Assembly (NCBI GenBank): GCA_019634915.1
Contig: JAHCAN010000003.1
Coordinates: forward strand, 1 to 64,000
Direction of reading: 5' to 3'
Origin: Steroidobacteraceae bacterium
Lineage (GTDB): Bacteria; Pseudomonadota; Gammaproteobacteria; Steroidobacterales; Steroidobacteraceae
Length of the DNA stretch: 64,000 bases
The position numbers and the translations under genes are program-made. Each line of letters begins with the position of its first letter. The stretch's first letter is position 1. A model generated the notes under the pieces. It saw nothing but the letters and a program-made list of their open reading frames with translations, ran no database searches and was not told the origin of the DNA. Of the stretch, positions 45,917 to 55,950 are shown in pieces.

Positions 45917-47281
45917 ATGCCCCTCACGATCGTGATTCTCGCCGCCGGCCAGGGAAAGCGGATGCAGTCGGACCTGCCGAAGGTGCTGCAGCCGCTCGCG
46001 GGCCGGCCGCTCCTGCAGCACGTCATCGCCACCGCACAGACGCTCGGCCCCGCCGCGGTCCACGTCGTCTACGGCCACGGCGGCGAGCGCGTGCGCGAGG
46101 CGCTGGCCGCGGCCCCGGTGTGCTGGGCGCTGCAGGCCGAGCAGCGCGGCACCGGCCACGCGCTCGCGCAGGCGATGCCGCGGATCGATGACGGCGATCT
46201 CGTGCTGGTGCTGTATGGCGACGTGCCGCTGATCCGCACCGAAACCCTGCAGGCGCTGATCGCCCCGGCCGGTCCGGATGCGGTGACGCTGCTGACTGCC
46301 GCGCTCGACGATCCGACCGGTTACGGCCGCATCGTGCGCAATGCGCGCGGCCAGGTGCAGCGCATCGTCGAGGAGAAGGACGCGACCGCGCGGCAGCGGC
46401 GCATCCGCGAGGGCAACACGGGTGTGCTGGTCGCGCCGGCGAAGCGGCTGCGCCAGTGGCTCGCGCGGCTCAAGGCCGACAACGCCCAGGGCGAGCTGTA
46501 CCTGACCGACATCGTCGCGATGGCGGTCGCGGAGAAGGTGAAGGTGCTGCCGCAGGTGGCCGACAACGCGACCGAGGTGCTCGGCGTCAACGACCGGCTG
46601 CAGCTCGCCGAAGTCGAGGCGGCGTACCGCGCGCGCCGCGCGCGTGCGCTGCTGCTTGCGGGCGTCACGCTGGTCGACCCGCTGCGCATCGACGTGCGCG
46701 GCGAGCTCGAGGTGGGCCGCGACACGCAGATCGACGTCAACGTCGTGTTCGAGGGGCGGGTGCGGCTCGGCCATCGCGTCAGCATCGGCCCGAACTGCGT
46801 GATCCGCGACAGCGAGATCGGCGACGACAGCGTCGTGTTCCCGAACTGCGTGATCGAGCGCGCGAACATCGGGCCGGGCTGCCGGATCGGGCCGTTCGCG
46901 CGCTTCCGGCCGTCGTCGACGCTGGCGCGCGGCGTGCACGTCGGCAATTTCGTCGAGGTCAAGAACAGCGTGCTCGGCGCGGGCAGCAAGTCGAACCACC
47001 TGACCTATCTCGGCGACGCGGTGATCGGCAGCGGCGTCAATGTCGGCGCCGGCACCGTCACCTGCAATTACGATGGCGTGAACAAGTCGCAGACGCACAT
47101 CGACGACGGTGCGTTCATCGGCTCGGGCAGCATGCTGGTCGCGCCGGTGCGGATCGGCGCGCGCGCGACGATCGGCGCGGGCTCGACGATCACGAAGGAC
47201 ACGCCGCCCGACAAGCTGACGCTCGAGCGCTCGAAGCAGGTCACGATCGATGCCTGGCAGCGGCCAACGAAAAAAGGCTGA
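45917..47281 (+). CDS. glmU: Bifunctional GlcNAc-1-P uridyltransferase / glucosamine-1-P acetyltransferase
   Basis: A 454-residue enzyme making UDP-GlcNAc for peptidoglycan and LPS. The N-terminal uridyltransferase has ILAAGQGKRMQSDLPKVL (8-25) and LYGDVPLI; the C-terminal left-handed beta helix has hexapeptide repeats ending with NHLTYLGDAVIGSGVNVGAGT and KSQTHIDDGAFIGSGS. Length matches E. coli (456). The ATG follows TACAAT by 6 nt. Its 3' end contains the start of the ModE-like gene. Confidence 0.97.
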   Translation: MPLTIVILAAGQGKRMQSDLPKVLQPLAGRPLLQHVIATAQTLGPAAVHVVYGHGGERVREALAAAPVCWALQAEQRGTGHALAQAMPRIDDGDLVLVLYGDVPLIRTETLQALIAPAGPDAVTLLTAALDDPTGYGRIVRNARGQVQRIVEEKDATARQRRIREGNTGVLVAPAKRLRQWLARLKADNAQGELYLTDIVAMAVAEKVKVLPQVADNATEVLGVNDRLQLAEVEAAYRARRARALLLAGVTLVDPLRIDVRGELEVGRDTQIDVNVVFEGRVRLGHRVSIGPNCVIRDSEIGDDSVVFPNCVIERANIGPGCRIGPFARFRPSSTLARGVHVGNFVEVKNSVLGAGSKSNHLTYLGDAVIGSGVNVGAGTVTCNYDGVNKSQTHIDDGAFIGSGSMLVAPVRIGARATIGAGSTITKDTPPDKLTLERSKQVTIDAWQRPTKKG

Positions 47282-47633
47282 GTTCGCCCCCGGCCTGCTG
47301 CTGCGGCTCGACCTCGCGCCGGGCGTGCGCTTCGGGCCCGGCAAGGCGCGGCTGCTCGAGTTGATCGAATCCGAAGGCTCGATTTCGGCGGCGGCGCGCG
47401 CGATGAAGATGAGTTATCGCCGCGCCTGGCTGCTGATCGACGAAATGGATGCGGCGTTCTGCGAGCCGGTCGTGGCGCGCTCGACCGGCGGGCGCCACGG
47501 GGGCGGCGCGCGGCTGACGCCGCTCGGCGCCTCGCTGGTCGAGGAATACCGGCGCATCGAGTCCGCCGCGCTGCGCGATGCCGACGGCGGCATCGGCCGG
47601 CTGCGCGGCCTGCTGCGCGCGGCCCGACGCTGA
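47250..47633 (+). CDS. ModE-type winged helix DNA-binding protein (no molybdate-binding domain)
   Basis: A 127-residue protein. The segment FGPGKARLLELIESEGSISAAARAMKMSYRRAWLLIDEMD is the ModE/LysR-like HTH, followed by the wing with GGRHGGGARLTPLG. Full-length ModE (about 260 aa) adds two MOP domains that bind molybdate; these are missing. It starts inside glmU (32-bp overlap) and its stop overlaps modB (TGATG). It may regulate modA through the operator at 49438-49461, but how it would sense molybdate is unclear. Confidence 0.88.
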   Translation: MPGSGQRKKAEFAPGLLLRLDLAPGVRFGPGKARLLELIESEGSISAAARAMKMSYRRAWLLIDEMDAAFCEPVVARSTGGRHGGGARLTPLGASLVEEYRRIESAALRDADGGIGRLRGLLRAARR

Positions 47634-48325
47634 TGGAATTCACGGCCGGCGAGCTCGATGCGCTGCGCCTGAGTTTCAGTGTCGCGTCGCGCAGCGTGCT
47701 GCTGTCGCTGCCGGTGGCGACGCTGATCGCATGGCTGCTGGTGCGCGGGCGCTTCCGCGGCCGCTTCGCACTCGATGCGCTCGTGCACCTGCCGCTCGTG
47801 CTGCCGCCGGTTGTCGTCGGCTATCTGCTGCTCGTGATTTTCGGCCGTCGCGGACCCGTCGGCGGCTGGTTGCACGAGCATTTCGGCATCCAGCTCGCCT
47901 TCACGACCGCCGGCGCGGCGCTCGCGACCGCGGTGATGTCGTTCCCGCTGATGGTGCGCGCGATCCGGCTGTCGCTCGAGGCTGTGGACCGCGGGCTCGA
48001 GGACGCCGCGCGCACGCTCGGCGCCGGCCCGCTCGACCGCTTCGTGTCGATCACGCTGCCGCTGATGCTGCCGGGGATCCTCGCCGGCGCGGTCACCGCG
48101 TTCGCGGCGAGCCTCGGCGAGTTCGGCGCCGTGATTACATTCGTATCGAACATTCCCGGCGAGACGCGCACCTTGCCGCTGGCGCTCTACACGGCGATCC
48201 AGACGCCGGACGGCGATGCGGCGGCGGCGCGCATCGCGGTGCTGTCGCTGGTGCTCGGCTTCGGCGGCCTCGCGCTCGCAGAGGGGCTCGCGCGCTACGT
48301 GCGCCGGACGCTGGGCCAGGCATGA
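47633..48325 (+). CDS. modB: Molybdate ABC transporter permease ModB
   Basis: A 230-residue inner-membrane permease with about five helices. The EAA-loop is AARTLGAGPLDRFVSITLPLMLPGILAG (about 124-151), and SLGEFGAVITFVSNIPGETRTLPLALY is typical of ModB. It overlaps the ModE-like gene by 1 bp and modC by 4 bp, a coupled unit. Confidence 0.95.
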   Translation: MEFTAGELDALRLSFSVASRSVLLSLPVATLIAWLLVRGRFRGRFALDALVHLPLVLPPVVVGYLLLVIFGRRGPVGGWLHEHFGIQLAFTTAGAALATAVMSFPLMVRAIRLSLEAVDRGLEDAARTLGAGPLDRFVSITLPLMLPGILAGAVTAFAASLGEFGAVITFVSNIPGETRTLPLALYTAIQTPDGDAAAARIAVLSLVLGFGGLALAEGLARYVRRTLGQA

Positions 48326-49437
48326 TCCACGTCGATGTCGCGCTGCGCCGCGGAGACTTCGCGCTCGAGGCACGCTTCGAGGCGCCGGGGGCCGGGGTCG
48401 TCGCGCTGTTCGGCCGCTCCGGCTGCGGCAAGACGACGCTGGTGAACCTGATCGGCGGCCTGCTGCGCGCCGATGCCGGTCGCATCGCGATCGGCGGTGA
48501 AGTGCTGCTCGATACCGCAGCGGGCCGCGACGTCCCGCCCGAGCGCCGCGAGCTCGGTTACGTGTTCCAGGACGCGCGCCTGTTCCCGCACCTGACCGTG
48601 CGCGGCAATCTCGACTATGGCCGGCGCCGCGCGCGCAGCCGCAGGCAGGCGGTCGCGTTCGACGACGTGATCGAGCTGCTCGCGCTCGCACCGCTGCTCG
48701 GGCGCCGGCCGTACACGCTCTCGGGCGGCGAGCGCCAGCGTGTCGCGCTCGGCCGCGCGCTGCTCGCGCAGCCACGGGCGCTGCTGCTCGATGAGCCGCT
48801 CGCGTCGCTCGATGCGGCGCGCCGCGAGGAAGTGCTGCCTTATCTCGAGGCGCTGCGCACGCGGCTTGCGCTGCCGATGATCTATGTGAGCCATGCGTTC
48901 GACGAAGTGCTGCGCCTTGCGACACACCTGGTCGTGATGGACCATGGGCGGGTGGTCGCCCAGGGTCCGCTCGCCGACGTGAGCCTCGATCCGGCGCTGA
49001 CCGCGATCATCGGCACCGGTGCGACCGGCGCCGTGCTCGATGCACGCGTGCTCGAACACGACGCCGCGAGCGGCCTCGCGCGTATCCGCGTCGGCCGCGA
49101 CGCCGAGCTGCGCGTGCGCGCGGACGCCGCCGCGCCGGGCGCGCCACTGCGCGTGCAGATCCTCGCGCGCGACGTGATCGTCTCGGTACACCCGCCGCAG
49201 GGACTGAGCGTGCGCAACGCGCTGGCCGGGCGCATCGAGTCGCTCGCGGCGCAGGCCGATGCGACCTGCAGTGCGCTGATCGACATCGGCGACGCGCGGC
49301 TGGTTGCGCACCTGACGCGCGAGGCCGTCGACGACCTCGCGCTGCGGCCGGGCAGCGCAGTGTGGGCTTTGGTCAAATCGGTCTCGTTGCGCAGTCATCC
49401 GTTTCCGGATCCCGCTCCCCGTCCGGTGCCGGCATAG
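48322..49437 (+). CDS. modC: Molybdate ABC transporter ATP-binding protein ModC
   Basis: A 371-residue ATPase. Walker A is GRSGCGKTT (about 32-40), the signature TLSGGERQRVALGRAL, Walker B LLLDEPLASLD, and the H-loop VSHAFDE. The C-terminal part (about 270-360) is a TOBE/Mop-like domain (SVRNALAGRIESL) that may bind molybdate and modulate transport. ATGA overlap with modB. Confidence 0.95.
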   Translation: MIHVDVALRRGDFALEARFEAPGAGVVALFGRSGCGKTTLVNLIGGLLRADAGRIAIGGEVLLDTAAGRDVPPERRELGYVFQDARLFPHLTVRGNLDYGRRRARSRRQAVAFDDVIELLALAPLLGRRPYTLSGGERQRVALGRALLAQPRALLLDEPLASLDAARREEVLPYLEALRTRLALPMIYVSHAFDEVLRLATHLVVMDHGRVVAQGPLADVSLDPALTAIIGTGATGAVLDARVLEHDAASGLARIRVGRDAELRVRADAAAPGAPLRVQILARDVIVSVHPPQGLSVRNALAGRIESLAAQADATCSALIDIGDARLVAHLTREAVDDLALRPGSAVWALVKSVSLRSHPFPDPAPRPVPA

Positions 49438-49461
49438 CGTAATATTCACGCCGCTATAACG
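49438..49461. promoter_or_regulatory. ModE-box-like operator upstream of modA
   Basis: A 24-bp imperfect palindrome in the 39-bp modC-modA gap (arms CGTAATAT.. and ..TATAACG). Compared from memory with the E. coli modA operator (CGTTATAT-N8-ACATAACG), 18 of 24 positions match at identical spacing. It overlaps the end of modC. This suggests that modA has its own molybdate-responsive promoter. Confidence 0.6.
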
Positions 49462-49476
49462 CGCCGGGAGCGCAAC

Positions 49477-50760
49477 ATGCGGCGAATCCATCGACGACCC
49501 TTCCTGCTGCTCGCGCTGTGCGCTGCCGCGTTCATGCCGGCTACCCCGCAGGCTGCGCGCGCCGCGCCGGCCGCCGAACGCGGCATCACGGTGTTCGCGG
49601 CCGCATCGATGACCGACGTGCTGCAGGAACTCGGCGCGCGCTACCAGCAGGAGACCGGTACGCCGGTCACGCTGTCGCCGGGTGCGAGCTCGACGCTCGC
49701 GCGCCAGATCGAGGCCGGCGCGCGGGCCGACGTGTTCGTGTCGGCCGACCAGGACTGGATGGATTACCTCTCCGCGCGGCAGTTGATCGATACCGCGAGC
49801 CGGCGCGACATCGCGGGCAACAGCCTCGTGCTGATCGCGCCGGCGGACAGCAGCGTGCAGCTGCCGATCGCGCCCGGCATGCCGCTCGCCGCAGCGCTCG
49901 GCGACGGGCGGCTCGCGGTCGCCGATCCGGACACGGTGCCGGCCGGCCGCTACGCGAAGGCCGCGCTGACCCAGCTCGGTGTCTGGGACAGTGTCGCCGG
50001 CCGTCTCGCCAATGCCGACAACGTCCGCGCCGCGCTCGCCTTCGTCGCACGCGGCGAGACGCCGCTCGGCATCGTCTACTCGACCGATGCGCGCATCGAG
50101 AAGCGCGTGCGCGTCGTCGGCGTCTTTCCTGAAGGCACGCACGCACCGATCACTTATCCGGCGGCGCTGCCGCGCGAGGCCGGGCCGGGTGGCGCGGCAT
50201 TCCTCGCGTGGCTGATGACCGCGGAGAGCCAGGCGACGTTCGCGCGCTACGGCTTCACCGCGCCCGGCAGTGTTACCGCGCCCGCCGCGGCCGACCCCTG
50301 CGTCAGCGACATCTGGAAGATCGAACACGAAGTCGCCGTGATGTCGACGCCGCCGGTCGCGCTCGATGCGGCCACCGACGCCGGTGCGCCATTGCCCGAG
50401 CTCGCGCCCGACACGGCCTACCAGCTGGCGCTCGGCCCGCAGAGCGCCGTGCGCTTCGCGTACGCGCCGGAGCGCGCCGCGCAGGCCGCACAGGCGACGG
50501 CGGGACTCGTGCAGCTGCGTGTCGCCACCGCCGGCCGCTACCGCATCTCGCTGTCGAGCGCGCACTGGGTCGACGTGCTCGACGGCGGCCGGCCGCTGAC
50601 CGCGCTGTCGTTCCACGGCCACCAGGGCTGCGCGGCCCTGCGCAAGATCGTCGAATTCGAGCTGCCCGCGGGCCGGCCGCTGGTGCTGCAGCTGAGCAAG
50701 GCCAGCGTCCGTTCGGTGCGGGTCGCCGTGACGCCGCAAAATGTCAAAAAAGCGCCATAG
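49477..50760 (+). CDS. modA: Molybdate-binding protein ModA fused to an extra C-terminal domain
   Basis: A 427-residue exported protein; ordinary ModA is about 255. A signal peptide (about 1-30) precedes the ModA core: GITVFAAASMTDVLQELG, SPGASSTLARQIEAGARADVFVSADQDWMDYL and LADPDTVPAGRYAK-like LAVADPDTVPAGRYAKAAL. From about residue 272 a second domain of roughly 150 residues follows, with CVSDIWKIEHE, GRYRISLSSAHWVDVLDGG and FHGHQGCAALRKIVEFEL; its two cysteines are 275 and 385. The extra domain resembles small exported proteins of unknown function sometimes misnamed homogentisate dioxygenase. GGGAG lies upstream. Confidence 0.88.
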   Translation: MRRIHRRPFLLLALCAAAFMPATPQAARAAPAAERGITVFAAASMTDVLQELGARYQQETGTPVTLSPGASSTLARQIEAGARADVFVSADQDWMDYLSARQLIDTASRRDIAGNSLVLIAPADSSVQLPIAPGMPLAAALGDGRLAVADPDTVPAGRYAKAALTQLGVWDSVAGRLANADNVRAALAFVARGETPLGIVYSTDARIEKRVRVVGVFPEGTHAPITYPAALPREAGPGGAAFLAWLMTAESQATFARYGFTAPGSVTAPAAADPCVSDIWKIEHEVAVMSTPPVALDAATDAGAPLPELAPDTAYQLALGPQSAVRFAYAPERAAQAAQATAGLVQLRVATAGRYRISLSSAHWVDVLDGGRPLTALSFHGHQGCAALRKIVEFELPAGRPLVLQLSKASVRSVRVAVTPQNVKKAP

Positions 50761-50774
50761 TGTGGCGCCCGTCC
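50752..50774 (-). terminator. Intrinsic terminator facing left, at the modA stop
   Basis: Read on the minus strand, a 6-bp stem GCGCCA-cacta-TGGCGC (50752-50768) is followed directly by TTTTTT. It is a canonical Rho-independent terminator, yet no minus-strand gene lies upstream of it. On the plus strand, a second small hairpin CCGCC-GGCT-GGCGG (50773-50786) follows. Confidence 0.5.
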
Positions 50775-50833
50775 GCCGGCTGGCGGGCATTTGAGGCAGA
50801 ATACGCGCCCCTGACCGGAGAGCCAGCCGCCTC

Positions 50834-52669
50834 ATGTGTGGAATCGTCGGAGCCGTCGCCGAGCGCAATGTCGTACCCATCCTGATCGAGGGCCTGAGGC
50901 GGCTCGAATACCGCGGCTATGACTCGGCGGGCCTCGCGGTGCTCGACGCGAAGCAGCAGCTCGAACGGGTGCGCACGGTCGGCAAGGTGAAGATGCTCGA
51001 CGAGGCACTCGCGAAGCACCCGCTCGAAGGTCTGCTCGGTATCGCGCACACGCGCTGGGCGACGCACGGCGCGCCGAGCGAGCGCAACGCGCATCCGCAC
51101 ATCTCGCGCGACGGGCTCGCGATCGTCCACAACGGCATCATCGAGAACCACGACGAGCTGCGCGCCGCGCTCGAGCGTGCCGGCTACCAGTTCACCTCGG
51201 AGACCGATACCGAAGTGATCGCGCACCGCATCCACTTCCATCTGGGCAAGCTCGGTGACCTGCACCGGGCCGTGCGCGCCACCGTTGCCGAGCTCGAGGG
51301 CGCCTATGCGCTCGCGGTCGTCAGCGCCGCGGCACCCGATCGCGTGATCCTCGCGCGCGAGGGCTGCCCGGTCGTGATCGGTGTCGGCGTCGGCGAGAAC
51401 TTCGTCGCCTCGGACGTCGCCGCGCTGCTGCCGGTGACGCGCCGCTTCATCTTCATGGAGGAAGGCGACGTCGCCGAAGTCAGCCGCACCGCCGTGCGCA
51501 TCATCGATCGCGAGGGCAACGCCGTCGAGCGGCCGGTGCACGAAAGCGAGCTGTCGGCCGACGCGGCCGAGAAGGGGCAGTACCGCCACTTCATGCTGAA
51601 GGAAATCCACGAGCAGCCACGCGCGGTCGCGGACACGCTGCAGGAGCGCGTCGCGAACGGCCGGCTGCTCGACGCCGCGTTCGGCCCGGCGGCCGGCGAG
51701 ATCTTCCGCCGCACCGAGCACGTGCACATCGTCGCCTGCGGCACGAGCTACCACGCGGGCGCGGTCGCGCGCTATTTCATCGAGCAGATCTGCAAGCTGC
51801 CGTGCGCGGTCGAGATCGCGAGCGAATACCGCTACCGCAACCCGGTCGTGCCGCGCAATTCACTGTTCGTGACGATCTCGCAGTCCGGCGAGACCGCCGA
51901 CACGCTCGCCGCGCTGCGGCTTGCGAAGCAGGCGGGCTATCTCGCCTCGCTCGCGATCTGCAACCAGCCGGAGAGCTCGCTGGTGCGCGAGTCCGAGCTC
52001 GTGATGCTGACGCGCGCGGGCCCGGAGATCGGCGTCGCCTCGACCAAGGCGTTCACCACACAGCTGATGGCGCTGTCGATGCTGGTGGTCGCGCTCGCGA
52101 AGTACCACGCCGCCGACGCCGAGCGCGAGCGCGGCCTGGTCGCGCGCCTGATCGAGATCCCGGGCCTGATCGAGAAGGCGCTGACGCTCGATCCGCTGAT
52201 CCAGCGCCTCGCCGAGCGCTTCGCCGACAAGCAGCACACGCTGTTCCTCGGCCGCGGCGCCCTGCACCCGATCGCGATGGAAGGCGCACTGAAGCTGAAG
52301 GAAATCTCCTACATCCACGCCGAGGCCTACCCGGCCGGCGAGCTGAAGCACGGCCCGCTCGCGCTGGTCGACGCCGGCATGCCGGTGATCACCGTGGCGC
52401 CGAACAACGACCTGCTCGAGAAGCTGCGCTCGAACCTGATGGAAGTGCGCGCGCGCGGCGGGGAGCTGATCGTTTTCGCCGATCCGGAGGCCCGTTTCGA
52501 GCCCTCCGACGGCGTCACCGTGATCCAGATGCCGAGGCACGTCAGCTACTTCCAGGCACCCGCCGTCTACACGATCCCGCTGCAGTTGCTTGCCTACCAC
52601 GCTGCGATCCTGAAGGGCACCGACGTCGATCAGCCGCGCAATCTCGCGAAAAGCGTCACGGTCGAGTAA
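50834..52669 (+). CDS. glmS: Glutamine-fructose-6-phosphate aminotransferase (isomerising)
   Basis: A 611-residue enzyme making glucosamine-6-phosphate. The N-terminal Ntn glutaminase begins with the nucleophile Cys2 ([12 protein letters not shown]). Two SIS domains follow ([64 protein letters not shown]). The C-terminal NLAKSVTVE is canonical. With glmU it brackets the mod cassette; both act in UDP-GlcNAc synthesis. Confidence 0.98.
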   Translation: MCGIVGAVAERNVVPILIEGLRRLEYRGYDSAGLAVLDAKQQLERVRTVGKVKMLDEALAKHPLEGLLGIAHTRWATHGAPSERNAHPHISRDGLAIVHNGIIENHDELRAALERAGYQFTSETDTEVIAHRIHFHLGKLGDLHRAVRATVAELEGAYALAVVSAAAPDRVILAREGCPVVIGVGVGENFVASDVAALLPVTRRFIFMEEGDVAEVSRTAVRIIDREGNAVERPVHESELSADAAEKGQYRHFMLKEIHEQPRAVADTLQERVANGRLLDAAFGPAAGEIFRRTEHVHIVACGTSYHAGAVARYFIEQICKLPCAVEIASEYRYRNPVVPRNSLFVTISQSGETADTLAALRLAKQAGYLASLAICNQPESSLVRESELVMLTRAGPEIGVASTKAFTTQLMALSMLVVALAKYHAADAERERGLVARLIEIPGLIEKALTLDPLIQRLAERFADKQHTLFLGRGALHPIAMEGALKLKEISYIHAEAYPAGELKHGPLALVDAGMPVITVAPNNDLLEKLRSNLMEVRARGGELIVFADPEARFEPSDGVTVIQMPRHVSYFQAPAVYTIPLQLLAYHAAILKGTDVDQPRNLAKSVTVE

Positions 52670-52703
52670 CCTCGACATCCCCCAGACGCTCGATGGAGGT
52701 CCC

Positions 52704-52925
52704 ATGCCGACGGAGGACAAGCCCGAGGTCGCCGATGCGACCAAGGCTGCTGCGGAGAATCCGTACACGCAGCACCACGTAGTGCAGAAGGGCGACACGC
52801 TCTCGAAGATCGCGCGGGAATACTACGGCGACGCGATGCTGTACCCGAAGATCTTCGAGGCCAATCGCGACATCCTGACCGACCCGAACAAGATCAAACC
52901 CGGGCAGCGGCTGCGCATTCCCTGA
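52704..52925 (+). CDS. Small LysM-domain protein
   Basis: A 73-residue protein with one LysM domain (HHVVQKGDTLSKIAREYYGDAMLYPKIFEANRDIL, then PGQRLRIP). It has no signal peptide and resembles the C-terminal half of YgaU/Kbp proteins without the BON domain. It may bind potassium or peptidoglycan fragments; unproven. It opens a row of envelope-stress-type genes. Confidence 0.88.
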   Translation: MPTEDKPEVADATKAAAENPYTQHHVVQKGDTLSKIAREYYGDAMLYPKIFEANRDILTDPNKIKPGQRLRIP

Positions 52926-52958
52926 GCTGCACACCCTGATTCCGGAGGAGTACCCATC

Positions 52959-53564
52959 ATGATGATGAAGAGAACTGCCTGGATCGCGGCCGTGGCCATG
53001 CTGGCGCTGGCGGCCGGCTGCGCGAACCAGAAAGGCCCGGCGACGCAGGCCGTGGCCGATGCCGAGGCGGCGCTCGCCGCGTTCCGTGACGATGCCGCGC
53101 GCCTGCTGCCCGACGACCTGTCGAAGGTCGAGGCGAGCCTCGCGAGCGTCAAGGACAGCCTCGCCAAGGCGGACTACAAGGCGGTCGTGGCGGCATCGCC
53201 CGGCCTGTCGAACAGCATCGCCGCGCTGCGTGACGCGACGGCGTCGAAGAAGGCGGAGTGGGAGGCGGCCAACGCCGCGGCGCGCGAGCGCTGGGGAGCC
53301 TATGCCGCCGACCTGCCGAAGATGGTCGAGGCGATCCAGAGCCGCGTCGACATCCTCGGCAAGTCGAAACGGCTGCCGCGGAACGTCTCGCAGCAGGCTT
53401 TCGATGACGCCAAGGCGGGGCTCGACTGGATGAAGTCGAGCTGGGCGGAGGCCACCGACGCGTTCAACGCCGGCAATGCGGTCGAGGCGACCGACAAGGC
53501 CCAGGCCGTCAAGGACAAGGGCAACGAGGTCCTCGGTCTGCTGGGCCTCGCGCCGTCGTCATGA
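52959..53564 (+). CDS. Ala-rich helical lipoprotein of unknown function
   Basis: A 201-residue protein with a signal peptide and lipobox LAAGC (Cys about 21). The mature part is predicted all-helical and rich in Ala, Lys, Asp and Ser, with no recognised domain beyond a possible resemblance to DUF4398-type lipoproteins. GGAGG lies 11 nt before the ATG. The stop overlaps the DUF883 gene (ATGA). Confidence 0.75.
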   Translation: MMMKRTAWIAAVAMLALAAGCANQKGPATQAVADAEAALAAFRDDAARLLPDDLSKVEASLASVKDSLAKADYKAVVAASPGLSNSIAALRDATASKKAEWEAANAAARERWGAYAADLPKMVEAIQSRVDILGKSKRLPRNVSQQAFDDAKAGLDWMKSSWAEATDAFNAGNAVEATDKAQAVKDKGNEVLGLLGLAPSS

Positions 53565-53881
53565 GCGCGCACGACGAAGACGCCGCGAACGACGGCGTCG
53601 CCGGTGACGACCTGCGCGACCTGATCGAGCAGGCCGAGGACATGCTGCATTCGCTGCGTGACCAGACCGGCGAGGCGGCCGAGCGGCTGCGCGAGCGGGT
53701 CGAGGCGACGGTGAAGAGCGCGCGCAAGCGTCTCGCCTCGCTCGAGGGCGACGCCCGCCAGCTCACCGAGCAGGCCGCCGCCTCGGCCGACGAGTACGTG
53801 CGCGGCAATCCGTGGGCAGCGGTCGCGATCGCGGCCGTGGCCGGCGTGGTCGTCGGCGCGCTGCTGTCGCGGCGCAACTGA
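53561..53881 (+). CDS. DUF883 (ElaB/YqjD) ribosome/membrane-anchored protein
   Basis: A 106-residue protein: an amphipathic helical region (about 15-75) and a C-terminal membrane anchor (NPWAAVAIAAVAGVVVGALLSRRN). That C-terminal sequence is the hallmark of the ElaB/YqjD/YgaM family, which tethers ribosomes to the inner membrane in stationary phase. It is followed by YqjE- and YqjK-like genes as in E. coli yqjDEK. Confidence 0.88.
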   Translation: MSAHDEDAANDGVAGDDLRDLIEQAEDMLHSLRDQTGEAAERLRERVEATVKSARKRLASLEGDARQLTEQAAASADEYVRGNPWAAVAIAAVAGVVVGALLSRRN

Positions 53882-53898
53882 ACGCACCGCAGGGCGCG

Positions 53899-54294
53899 AT
53901 GAGCTCGCCGACCCAGCGCGTGCTCGAGGAGGCGCTCAGCATCGGCGCGCAGGGGCTGCGCATCGCGCAGACCCGGCTCGAGATGCTGAGCGTCGACCTG
54001 CAGCGCGAGAAGGCGGCCGTTGCGCGTCAGCTGGCCCTCGCGGTCGCCTGCGGCACGAGCGCGGCACTCGCCGCGTTCGCGACCGTGCTGTGGGTCGCGC
54101 TGTCGTTCGAGCCGCGCACGCGCTTCATCGTGCTCGGCGTGCTGGCGGGCGTGTTCCTGCTGATCGCGATCGTCTGCGGCGTGCTGTTCCGGCGCGCCCT
54201 CGCGCGCCGCGAGCGCCTGTTCGCGACGCTGATCGAGGCCCTGAAACGTGACGGCGAAGCCCTTGAACCCCGACGAACGCGCGAAGCTGCTTGA
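53899..54294 (+). CDS. YqjE-like membrane protein (Actinobacterial holin-X type)
   Basis: A 131-residue protein with an N-terminal amphipathic helix and two membrane helices (about 50-72 and 80-103). The order after DUF883 and before the YqjK-like gene supports the assignment to the YqjE group. Function is unknown. ATG 53899 lies 17 bp after the DUF883 stop. Confidence 0.8.
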   Translation: MSSPTQRVLEEALSIGAQGLRIAQTRLEMLSVDLQREKAAVARQLALAVACGTSAALAAFATVLWVALSFEPRTRFIVLGVLAGVFLLIAIVCGVLFRRALARRERLFATLIEALKRDGEALEPRRTREAA

Positions 54295-54470
54295 GTTCGA
54301 GGCCGAGCTGCAGCGGCGCACGCTGCGCGCCTCGATCGACACGCTGTACGCGGCCAAAGGGGTCACCTGGGCGCTCGCCGGCGCCTCGCTGGTCACGAAG
54401 CTGACCGGCGTCAACAAGCTGCGCAAGGCGAAATGGGCCGGCTATGCGCTGCTCGCCGGCCGGGCCCTGC

Positions 54471-55793
<1,323 letters not shown>

Positions 55794-55950
55794 CCGTGCA
55801 ATGATACGCCATGGGCCGCCCGGGCCGGGGCCCCCTGGTCCCGCCACCAGCCGGACGCGCCGGCATTCTGGTCCCCCGGATTGTCCGCCCGTTGAACCGG
55901 CCGGCGCGCGGCCCCTCGCTGCGCCGCGCCGCCTGCCCGACACTTGCGTC

